A stretch of 64,000 nt of DNA from positions 29,026,759 to 29,090,758 of the forward strand of contig OY783204.1 in NCBI GenBank assembly GCA_963678705.1, written 5' to 3'. Below the pieces are notes generated by a model, which saw only the letters and a list, made by a program, of their open reading frames with translations, was not told the origin of the DNA and searched no databases. The translations under genes and the position numbers were made by a program. Position 1 is the first letter of the stretch. Every line of letters starts with the position of its first letter. Source of the DNA: Panorpa germanica. Taxonomy: Eukaryota > Arthropoda > Insecta > Mecoptera > Panorpidae. Positions 47,281-57,983 of this stretch are shown here, one piece after another.

Positions 47281-47457
47281 TGGACCGAACTGGAAGGCGT
47301 GGTAATCTTCGAGGTAACCAGCTACTTTCTGACCTATGTACTACTGATGGGGGCATAGGTTTCAATTTACTATAAAAGCACCAGGAGTTCTGACAGAAAT
47401 TAAACTCGCTCTTGTACTTTGCTGAAGATCACTTCAACTACAAACAAAACCGTCACC
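47281..47457 (+). promoter_or_regulatory. Promoter of the plus-strand cuticle-like gene
   Basis: TATAAAAG lies at 47371-47378. A conserved upstream block at 47281-47313 (TGGACCGAACTGGAAGG and following) and a leader starting AAACTCGCTCTTGTACTTTG match the corresponding parts of the paralogue at 4 kb. This suggests the two genes keep the same regulatory input. Confidence 0.78.
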
Positions 47458-47946
47458 ATGTTCAAGCTGGTAAGTCAAACGTATACATGTTTATTAATAC
47501 TCAATTTATAATTTTAATAAATTAAATATAATATAAATTTTCATGTATTCCACTGTATTTTTAGTTCGTTATCGCCGCCGTTTTGGCTGTTGCTTCCGCT
47601 GCCCCAGGAGGTTTGATTGGCGCACCCGGATTAATCGCATCTCCAGGATTAATTGGAGCTCCAGGATTAATTGGAGGACCAGGATTAATTGGAGCCCCAG
47701 GATTAATTGGAGCTCCAGGAATAATTGGAGCCCCAGGATTAATTGGAGCTCCAGGAATAATTGGAGCCCCAGGATTAATTGGCGGCCCAGGTGTTATTAC
47801 TTCCGGAGGATTGATTGGATCTCCTTTGTTGACTTCAGGGCTTGTGTCCAGGGTAACATACTCATAATTACCGGAACTGCTAGTACTGAATATATTTTTA
47901 AATTTTTTTATCTCTGCAGGTTGGACAACCTCTTATTCTTGGTTAA
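47458..47946 (+). CDS. Small secreted Gly-Ala-Pro repeat protein, cuticle-like (three exons)
   Basis: Exons 47458-47469, 47565-47852 and 47920-47946, all in phase 0, encode 108 residues. After a signal peptide (MFKLFVIAAVLAVASA) split by intron 1 after Leu4, the mature protein is a run of about a dozen hexapeptides of the form GLIGAP/GIIGAP/GLIGGP. It closes with GLIGSPLLTSGLVSR and VGQPLILG. The repeat is visible in DNA as an 18-base unit (ggattaattggagctcca), so it probably grew by slippage. It is the paralogue of the gene at 2.85-4.1 kb, but the mature sequence has diverged completely into the repeat. Hydrophobic GxxGAP-type repeats suit a structural extracellular protein, such as cuticle. 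There are no Rebers-Riddiford or Cys motifs. Function is inferred from composition only. Confidence 0.87.
47633..47800 (+). repeat. 18-bp coding tandem repeat (GLIGAP units)
   Basis: About nine imperfect 18-base units encode GLIGAP, GIIGAP or GLIGGP. Neighbouring units differ by few synonymous changes, which points to recent expansion. Units alternate agctcca and agcccca. Confidence 0.9.
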
Positions 47947-48067
47947 ACCTTTGCAATAAGACTGCAGATGACCATCATCTTCTGACTACTACCAACTTGC
48001 AAAACTTTCAATGTTGCCATTGTAATAACTTAAATTGGTTTTAAGATAATTCTAGTTTTAAAATTTT

Positions 48068-48073
48068 AATAAA
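48068..48073 (+). terminator. Polyadenylation signal of the plus-strand cuticle-like gene
   Basis: AATAAA about 120 bases after the stop codon. Confidence 0.65.
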
Positions 48074-50714
48074 GATTTCGGTATATTATGTCTAAAATAT
48101 AAGTAAATAAATAATATTTAAAAAGAAATATTTGTCTTTTGATTTTATTGCTTAATTCGATAAGGAGGGGGTAGAAATAAAACTAAGAATATTTTGTTTG
48201 ATTGGTTTTATTTCATTTTCGAAGCTCGTGTAATTTTTGACACAAACATTGGTGTATTTTTTTGTTGTTTCATGTTATTTATATACATTGTGGTGAGAAA
48301 GATGAGGAAAATGTTTTAAATTTTAATGAAAACTTTTGTTTCAAGGGAAATGGTTTGTTTCTAGGGTGACAACACTCACAACAATGTGTTTTCTTTTTTT
48401 TTTATATTCATATTAATATCATTATTATATAATAATAATAATTATTTACGATAATACATAGTATATAATATTTTTTGAGAATTACTTTAATAATATTTCC
48501 CTATCACAATTAACATTTCTACTAACAATATTTTTTGTCATTCATTTTACATTGTTCTTGTATATTTATGAATTACAATTTCGATTTTTTTTTTTAATAA
48601 TTATTTTTTGTTTCAAAATACATTTTTTCAAAATTCAAAAATCACACCACACTCAAATATACCCATCCCTAATATGTGACCTAAGTATTTTCGTACAGAG
48701 TATCTCAATTTTTTTTTTCTTTCTGTCATTGGCTTTATATAAGTAAGTATCAACAAGATAAAAGAGATGGGTCCATTGTTTTTTAATTATCATTATTTTA
48801 TCTATAAATTATTAATATTTGTTTTACAATTGCTATTATTTAAACCAATAGCAAAAGCCGGTTAAGAAGTTTTCTGGTTCAAATCCTTACTAACTCTTTA
48901 ATTGCTTTGTTTTGTATTTTTAAGATGGCACCCCTGTTTTCGTTCTGTAGGTACTTCTGTCATTTGATTTAAAATTAAAAGGTGCTGTGGTTCTTATTTG
49001 TAGTTTTAAATAAGTTTTTGTGTTATTAAAAGTACTTTGCTAAATCAAAAAAGTGTTTTAGTTTGTAAATGAACATCTAAAGATCCATTCTAAATATTTA
49101 GTTTTGCTTAAAACATAGTTTTATTGTTGTAAATGTATTATTTCTGACAAATAACTCTGTGTGGTCAAGCAATATATAACATTTAATTACATAATTAAAA
49201 CATTTAATGATCAAAGTAAAGTGTAGCAGTTACTATTAAATCATTAATTACCATTTGATTTTATACAAATAGTTTCATTAAAAAAATTTTTTTCAAACAA
49301 ATACTCTAACCTTAAAAGTGAAGTGAGTGACAAAGGTGTATGGTATTATCACCAACTGGACCAACTGGAGATTACGAGAGACTTTATAAAAAGGTAAGAT
49401 ATTTTAATTTTGCATGTTGGTACATTATTCTTACACTATTTATATATTGTATTACAATTTGAATAGTAAATCAAAATATAAATATCATTTGCCATATGTG
49501 ATCTATGATACTTATTTGTTTGTGTTCCATTTTTGATTCATGCTATTCTGAGAGTTTTTATTTCTCAGGTGTGTAATGCAAACTACAATAATTATTGTTT
49601 GCATTTGCATATGAATAATTTTTTTATGTTACCTGTCCACATTCTTTAAGCAATTGTATAGCAAATATCAATTTGTTTATATTTAATTTATATACAATTA
49701 CATAATATTATAAAACAGATTTCTTTATTTATTATAGTTTTTAACTGAATAATACTTGAAAAATCATAAAGGTTTTATAAAAGACAGGTAAAAATTACTA
49801 TGTTAAAATAGTACCAGTAATAGTACTAGAGTAATTTTTGTCATAAAATCGTTATAGCATCCTGGTACTATGTCACATAGTAATGTTTATTTTATACTTT
49901 GCACAGTGTAGTAAATCGGATGATGATGATATTTTTCGATCTCTATTTGGTGTGAATTAGATTTTTTATAATTAAAGAACTGTCTATTCCATTTTATGGT
50001 TTGCTAAAATATTCATAGTATTTAACGTTCTTTATGCAAGATTATGTAATGTAAAGAATATTAAATTAATATATTAGTAAAAGATTTTAAATATGTTTTG
50101 TAAGTAACGTTAGGTAAGGAATATTACGTTAAATAATAGAAGAGTTTACGCTTTGTTAAGCTTAATTCAAAATAGTAATATTAAAACCTTTATGATTATA
50201 TTCACGGTTAGATTTGAATGGTACAGCATGAAATTTTCAATAACAGTTCAAAATATTGCGTCAATAAAAATTTGAATTCGATTACAGTTTTTTAGTAATG
50301 CGATTAATTCTAAATTAAAAAAAAAGATTTTATTTTATAAAAATGTGCTGATTCTCTTTTTAATATATGGTAGATGCGTTTCTAAAAAAAATTTGGTAAA
50401 TATTCAGCTGGGTGTTTCTTTAATGTGTTCATACTTGCATGAAATTTGTTGCTATAGACTTCTACCTTCTCTTAGTCTCAAAGGAAAAAGTTAATCGTTC
50501 GAAATCGTACGATCTCGGTGGCTATAGAAATTTTAAGTGTCACTTGTTATTGTAAATTATTCGTAATGAGTAAAATAATATCCCATAATTGACATGAGAT
50601 TTTTATTGAAAATTTAATGCGTAAAATTAATGTTTTCTTTATATATGTTTTCTAATAATTATTTTATATAAACAATTAGGAAGTTTTTTTACATCTATCA
50701 GTCCTTAGACGCCG
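48074..50714. other. Non-coding AT-rich stretch
   Basis: No gene supported except a weak first-exon candidate at 49340. Otherwise poly-T and AT-rich sequence. Confidence 0.45.
49340..49393 (+). CDS. Weak candidate for a first coding exon
   Basis: The ATG starts an 18-codon frame (MVLSPTGPTGDYERLYKK) ending at a strong donor, AAAAAG|GTAAGA, in phase 0. The sequence is less AT-rich than its surroundings. The only in-phase open stretch found downstream lies in a MITE, so no gene model can be built. It may be chance. Confidence 0.25.
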
Positions 50715-51279
50715 TCGTGACGCCCCGTCTTGAGATTATAAATCAGATTAACGGTCAATTAATAACGGTCTTGACTAAATATAAAAGTTCCGTTTTCCTT
50801 TACCTTCCAAATTTTGGATAACAAACAAAATATTCTTAATCTGCATACCCGAATTAGTTTAAGTCGTTTAATTCTTCTTCTTCAGTTACAATTCTATATT
50901 TTGGGAATAGTTTAATATATAGAAGTTTTCAAAATTTGTGAAATTAAGCCTAACCAAAGTGTATGTCTTGAACCCATGGCATTTGCTTTCTTTCTAATTC
51001 AGCGCGTTGATGCTTCAAACTGATCTTCTTTAAACCGTATTTTCTTTAGACATGGGTCTTTTAAAAGAAAATAAATGATTGCAAAATTTCCTTTAACGGT
51101 AATTTAACAACAATGAGCCGCTATAGAACAAACTTATTAATTATTTAGGTACATTTAATTATAACTAACATTTTTAAAAATACAGCGCCATAATTGTTGT
51201 TAAAATACAATAAATAATTTCTTTCATAAATAATTATTAATTGCTAATCTAATTTAAAGGCTCAAGACGGGGCCCACGA
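50715..51279. mobile_element. MITE family C (about 565 bp)
   Basis: Terminal inverted repeats: the left end reads gccccgtcttgagattataaat and on to cagatta. The complement of the right end reads gccccgtcttgagcctttaaat and on to tagatta. About 24 of 29 bases match, and tcgtg precedes both. No coding capacity, and no clear target duplication. Confidence 0.6.
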
Positions 51280-52814
51280 GATATTTTTATTATCTTACAA
51301 ATATTAGCTAATTTAATTCGTATATTTATTAGACATTCACACTATAAACAGTTAGTTATATTAATTAACATGCCGTTGTTTTAATTATTAATAATAAAAA
51401 GTAATTAAAAAGAAAATTGATTTGATTGAACAAATAATAGAAAGATTGTGAAGTATAAAGATTAATATGATCCTTAAAGATTAAGTAGAATAGAATTTCT
51501 TTTTGTCGAATTTGGAAATTTCTTGTGCTTCTTGATTGGGTAGTTGCATAGTGGAGAAATATTTCATTAAGAATTAATTAAATTTTATGTGGTTAAAAGT
51601 TTTTTTTTTTTTGGGGGAAGGGATGATTTTTATTTACTATTTTGTTGTTAATAGACTCTACTAAGGTTTAAGGGCGTTTACCCTATTTCTTTGTAATAAA
51701 TGTATGATAGATAATATACCTTTAATATTTTATTTAATTAACAAATTTATTAATAATATGTTAATTTTTTTTTTATTATAAATAATTTTTTAAATTTTCA
51801 TATATATTAATTTAATTAATAATTTCTTTTCTATTTTTGTTGTAATTAAGAACTCTAATCCGGAAGCAGTATGGTTTTTCATAAAAATGCATTCTATGTT
51901 CTCTTTTCCATTTAGGTCACTTTTTTATTTCGTTTTAGTAAAACTGCTTACTTTACGTTCTGTAATATTAACTAATAATTTACTAAATATTTTCTTATAT
52001 TTTGTAACGCGTTGCTTTTCTTATACAAAGTTTACGTATTTCTTAAATATAAATTCTTACATGGAGCTTTTGAGCTTATTTTAAATTATACATGTGGGAT
52101 TATTTGTATATTCATAATTAAAAATTATGTATATATATATGTGGGACAAACGAAACATTAATTTGTTGAGGTACATATAATTTGAGTAATATCAGATCAT
52201 AAAGAAATAAACTTCATTTGTATAATTGTTTATAATATTATAATTATCTTACCTGGTAATAATTCGACTTCGTTCTCGAGAAGAGAGAGAAATAAAATAT
52301 CTTTCTATCTTTGTCTTACATTTACCTCGAACACAGACCTTTGACGGCTGTGGAAACACGACCTCAATCAGTTGATTACCCCCACCACCAGAATTAAACT
52401 TTTACATTAGTAAGAATATTTTTAAACAAGATAAAATCATATTTATTTATAGCTCCTCCAGCAAGAAAATAGATGTCATATTATAGATAGGTAATTCTAA
52501 ATTCTAAATGAAGTTTATTTCTTTATAATTAAATATTCCTGCATCTATAATTCTACAATAAGGTAATTTGTGTTTTAAATTCATTAATTCACGATATATT
52601 ATATTATGTTAATTTTTTTCTTTAATAATCAGTCCTACCAGGAGTACGATGTATATCTATGATTGTTATTTTATCGGGCGACGTCCAAATTATAAATAGA
52701 AATAAATCAATTTCATAATTCAATGTTTTCTGTAGTGTCAAGTTTTCGTTACGTTTATTTTGAGTCTTGTGTAAAAATATGCAATGGGTTAGTTGTTGGA
52801 ACCTTTTAATTATA
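51280..52814. other. Non-coding AT-rich stretch
   Basis: No gene or other repeat recognised. Confidence 0.5.
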
Positions 52815-53448
52815 ATGGGCTTGTGTCCTATGTCTTAATTTCTATAAAAGTGTACTATATATTGATAAAGTAGGTTACTAGAACCTCAAATGTTCAATTA
52901 TTTTTTAATAACTCCTTATATGTTAAGAGATATTAACAATTAAAAAAGTCATTTTGTCTCTTTAATTATTAAAGGGATTCAACGTTGTAGACATTCCAAG
53001 TGCATGTGACATCATAATCCTTGTGTAAGGTTACCAACCTTACAGCTCATAAATCTCTGCTATATGTATTTATATATCAAAATATCAAATATTATTTACA
53101 GCTATTTCAAGGAATAATAAAATTTAAATATTATGTCTGCCTTAGCAGGGTTAAATAAAATAAAAACTTATTATTCTTTGACTTAACTTGATTATTTCGA
53201 CTACCAACAGCTACAGAACATTACCACAGCACTGACCTACTCAACAAATAACTGACATTTCACGTCATACAAATATGGTCGACCATTTCTAGCGCTAAAA
53301 CAACAACTCAAATTTTAAATTGCTATATCTCCGTCAACATTTAGATATTTAATAAAATAGACACACCAATACACATTTATTAACATATTTCAATTTCAAT
53401 CAACAATTGAAAAATCGACCGCTAAAAAATGAGGACACAAGCCCATTA
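52813..53448. mobile_element. Tc1/mariner-type MITE, complete copy 2 (632 bp)
   Basis: The element is 52815-53446, with the same ATGGGCTTGTGTCCT termini as copy 1 and TA on both sides. It carries about 60 more bases than copy 1, mostly a block near 52950-53000 (ctctttaattattaaaggga and flanks). One of the two copies has therefore lost or gained an internal segment. Confidence 0.9.
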
Positions 53449-55952
53449 ATGTAATCCCGCTAAACACAATTAGTTAATTTAACAGAAAAAAGTTTACCTT
53501 TTACAATATGCATAACATTTTTTAGGTTAATATTATATAAAGTTACATAATAAAAATTATTTTCGTTTTGTGGTGTTACTGAAACTTTTTGTGTAAGATC
53601 TTTTTAATTTTTTTAATGATAATGTAAGAGAATTATGTTAGGTAAATAACAAAACGAAACGTTAGATAAAAAATATTACGTAAAATAATACATGAGTTTA
53701 TATTACGAGTGAAAATACGTCCCCTTGGTTTCTCGAGCTTTATAAGACAAAAATTTAATAATTCAATGTTGAGTAATTAGTTTTATGTAATTTACAATGT
53801 AATCTCTAATAATAAGCATATTATTATTACTATTAACCTATGCAAATTTTATATACGAAATTATTTTTGGCAAACAGGCCGAATAAGCTAAAGCCTATTA
53901 ATAAAAAGTAAATAAGCATTAGTACCATCTCTGTTACGGGCTCGGTACAGAATGAATGAATACGTAACACTTTGAAATTATGTTTAAATTTGAGCAGAGA
54001 CGTTTTTATTAAGTAGTAAACATGAAATATACTTTCACGTAACATTTACATAATTGATACGTAAATGTAGTATAAATTATTTTCAAGTTTATTAGTTATT
54101 TGACCTAGGCATCTCTCACTTTAAGCTGTTATCATTAAAGCTGATTGTTACTTTTATTATAGAATGCAAAATAGAGCAGATATCATTTTTAAACCGTGTT
54201 ATAAAGCTCCTGTTATCATGGGCGTATTTGATAGGTTCTACTAGTGACATTTGCAAACCTATTATAGATAATATTGTATTAAAAATATTACCTTAATTAC
54301 AAAGACTATCTGTTTAAAAACCTAAAACTTTTTAACTGCTATGAGAATCTAAAATTAATACTTTTACATTATCTTTTTAGGTTAATAATATGTAAAATTA
54401 CATAACAAAAACTGTTTTACATAAATTTATGTTTTCTGTAGTCAATAAAGTTTTTTATGTAACATTTTATAATGTTAAATATGAAATTAATATATTTGAA
54501 GAATATTTTTTTAATATTATTATTATTTTTAAATAATATTTAAAATTTAAGTTAAATTTAAAGTTATTGGAAGTAAGTAATAATATTTTTAAAGGGAATT
54601 CAGGGTGTATATTTTTTTACTCAGTTGTGATTGGTTGTGTGTTTTTGTTAAGTCCAATAATTGATTAATAAGATAAATATTTCGGGCGTCACGAAGTGAA
54701 AAATAATAAAACAAAAATATGAAATTAAAATGAATTTTATTTTTGTATAATAAATTTGTGCATGCAGATTTTTTGACAAAAAATTTGGCACACTTAAAAT
54801 AAATAAATAATCAACAATAACAAAAGAAAAAAAGAAAATATATTAACATTACAATTTTATTATAAACTTAAAATATTTTCTTTTTGTGTATTTTGATTTA
54901 TGTTATACCTCAATTGTTTTTTAATTGACTATTGGGATACAAAATAAATGATTTTAAATTATCCATTTTCTAAATCAACTTCACCTTTTCCTTTCCTTTT
55001 CTTTTTAATTGTTATTCTTCTTGTTCTATTCTACGGAAGATTGGGGGTTTGTGTTATTTTTTGTTTTTAATTTTTTTTGGTATAGTTTATAGCTTAATTC
55101 GTATTTCATATATTTTTATTTTTGCAATATTTGGCTAAACTTTAGTATATTCTACTGATTTTTTATAATTATATTTTAAAAAACAACATTAGAGTTACAG
55201 AGAAAATTAATAATACATTTTCAAAAATGAGACTCATCCTAAAATGCTGCAACCTAATTTACAAAGGTTGTGAACTTGGATAAAACAACTTGTTCTTTTA
55301 AATTAATTTTCCCTGTAAAGTGTTAATATATTTTTTTTACTTAAATTATTCTAAACATGCACGATCGCAACCGGAGTTTATTTAATACTCAAACCTTTTT
55401 TGTGTTATTTAAATGGTTATTTATTTTTCTACAATTTTTTGTATATATTTTTTTTTTACTAAATCAATTCCATATGTAACCATTCGTTCCCCGTTTTCAT
55501 AATTTTAATATTTCTTATTTTACTTGTAGTTTTCTTTAAGTAAATCATTTAATTTATCCTATTATGAGTATTTATTTATTTTAATACGAGTATAAATGAA
55601 CAAATGGTTTGTTTTTTAGCAGAGTGATGACACGAGTATATTTCTAGATGTAAATATGTTTCATTTCCAACATTAAAGTACAAAACAAATAATATCTAGG
55701 TATTATGTAACAGAAAAATAATTCTAAAATGTTTTACGAATACAAAAACAATAAAAAAACTAGGAATAAATGAAACCTGGGCATTTCCTCAGCAATAGGT
55801 TGATATCGATCGCAACGATCTGATCTGCCATTTTGTTTTTTTTTTTTTCTTTTTGAATCGATTTAAACCTAATGCATGTGGATGCTTAATACAACAATTG
55901 TCCTATTCGGACATAGCGCCTTGCATGCGTTTTAGCCACTCTTGTGACAATT
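53449..55952. other. Non-coding AT-rich stretch downstream of still life
   Basis: No gene supported. The right end probably includes the 3' UTR of the short still life form. Confidence 0.5.
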
Positions 55953-56110
55953 TTAGTTGGCCCCGCCCTCGCCTTTGCGCCCCTGATGCCCCGGATGCCC
56001 CGGATGACCCGGATGACCCGGATGACCCGGATGAACCGGATGACCCTGCTGGCCGCCTATTGGCAGGTCTCCTAAGCTAAGCATGTCACGTGGTTTCCAC
56101 ACAGGCGATC
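55953..56110 (-). CDS. sif: Alternative terminal exon of still life with a Gly-His-Pro repeat
   Basis: This 158-base exon starts after TTGTAG at 56110 and ends at TAA (55955-55953). It joins the donor at 58727 (GAGTTAG|GTAAGA) exactly in phase 1, giving ...VKELGSPVWKPRDMLSLGDL. It then continues into PIGGQQ, seven tandem HPG-type tripeptides and the basic end GRKGEGGAN. The in-phase junction, good splice sites and non-random WKPRDMLSLGDLP sequence support it as a true exon. Using it removes the 253-residue tail of the long form. The tripeptides are encoded by a 9-base unit (ggtcatccg). Confidence 0.75.
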
Positions 56111-57983
56111 CTACAAAACAATTATTTTGTTAACATTTGTTAAAAGCAACTTTTTTTTCTATTATTGCAACTATTTATAATATAAAAGTGCTTTTATTAT
56201 TAGTATTATTATTATTATTATATGCATAATAATTATCTAAATTATATATTTTATTTTGCATCTAAATTTGATAATTTTGTTAAATAAAATAAAAACGAAC
56301 ATTCAGAAGGTGCTTATCAGGTGGAATTAGAAAATTTGTATTTACAATATTTATAATAAAATGGGATAAACTGTTTACTACATAAATTAATAATTAGGCT
56401 CAGGAAAACACCACACGATAAAATTGATAATAATTAATAACATCGATAATGAACATTTAAGAAAAATACAGTAACAATCAAAATCCAAGACAATTGAATT
56501 TACGTTTTTAGAAATCTAACAGCAACTAGATTCAAATGATTTTTGTTTGATTTTTGCTGGGTTTTGTGTGACCATCGCAATGTGTGTGAGAACCAGCCGA
56601 CATTTTATAAAAATGCATGTGATTCAGCCCCTCGTTTTGGTAGCAAAGCGGAATTTATTTATTAATACACATATTATCAAGTAATTAGGCCTAATACTTC
56701 ATCAAATTTCACTAGTTTACTAATTAAGTACTACTGTTATACAGAAATCAGTTCATTAGTTACTTTGAACACAAATTTATTAACAAACATTTCAATTTCA
56801 CCCTAATCTCCAAAAGCATGCTTAAATAAACACCCTAACTGTATTTAAGGGTTAGACTAATATCACATAAGCTAGTACTCAAGATGAATTGATTACTTTG
56901 TAATTTAGTTTCTTCCCAATTTCAATTCTTTCTAGCACTATGTGATATTTTCGAACAATTAATGAGAAATCAATAAAGTATTTCTGCTTAATTATATTTA
57001 AAGTTTTCTGGAGATATTAGTGAAATTTCAAGTTTGATATTTATTATTCTAATAATAATTCTATATTTGAAACTTTTATTTATATATATAAGTAATTTAC
57101 TCTGAATAGATATTCTTAATTTACTAATTAATGCATTTACTAACTAATAAGCCATGCTTTAAGCGCAATACACTAACACTAAATAATAAATAAAATTAAA
57201 TAAATCATAAACAACGTCTAATCAAACATCTAGATCTTTCAAACGTGACGTCATTTGTGTAATATTTGATAATGTTGTTGTTTAAACATATCAGAAGTGG
57301 GATTTTTAAAAAGCGTTTGGTTAATGTGATTTTAGGCGTTTTATTAGCTTCAAAATCATGCCACGTGTGTTTAACATACAAATTGCATGATATCAGGTGG
57401 TTTAGTAGATATATTTATTAATAATTTAAGTTTAGGAATAATGAAATAGTGGAGTGTACTTTTCGAACTAAAAGTTATAAAGCTGCTGTGTAATTGGCAT
57501 AATTTTATACATCTGTAGTTTTCTTTATATAAATTCCCTTACGTTTTTTATTATGTTAAGTAACATTATTAATTCCTTGTCTACTTGTTGATTTAAGGAT
57601 TAAACAAATTGTAACTGTTTAGTTGTTTAAAACAAATTTCTTTAATGTGTAACACTCTACTTCTTAGCAGAGAGTTACGTCTTACGTTAGTTAACGAAGA
57701 GACAATTTCTAAAATCTATTGAAATGTATTATTTCTACTTTTACTTATTTTTTAAAATGTATTTAATATATGAAGCATTTTAGAAGTCACGGGCTTATCA
57801 CCATTTAAAAGATAGTCTCAGTCAACATTATTTTAATCATTTCATTTTGAATGAAATGATTTAGACGTGGATTTCATAGGAATCTCCACGTTCTAAGCTG
57901 GTTTGCATATCCAAAGAAGAGCTATTATTTCTAGCAATGGTTAGTTTCTTTCGCGAACGACTGGGTCGCGATCGGGCCCTATG
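56111..57983. other. Intron of the short still life form and 3' flank of the long form
   Basis: AT-rich with no other exon identified. The bases just before 57984 (on the minus strand, after the stop) would be the 3' UTR of the long form. Confidence 0.55.

Noticed and set aside
47543-47959. 138-codon frame of Arg/Asn/Trp repeats on the plus strand.
   Set aside because: It is the cuticle-like repeat read in another frame and runs through both introns' splice sites.
48853-48890. Possible tRNA: GGTTCAAATCC B box with a TAGC-rich stretch upstream.
   Set aside because: The A and B boxes would be only about 20 bases apart, too close for a tRNA, and no acceptor stem can be formed.
50699-50820. A possible terminal exon reading SLDAVVTPRLEIINQ after a good acceptor, in phase with the 49340-49393 candidate.
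   Set aside because: It overlaps the left terminal repeat of MITE family C, whose inverse is found at 51260-51279. The reading frame is better explained as transposon sequence.
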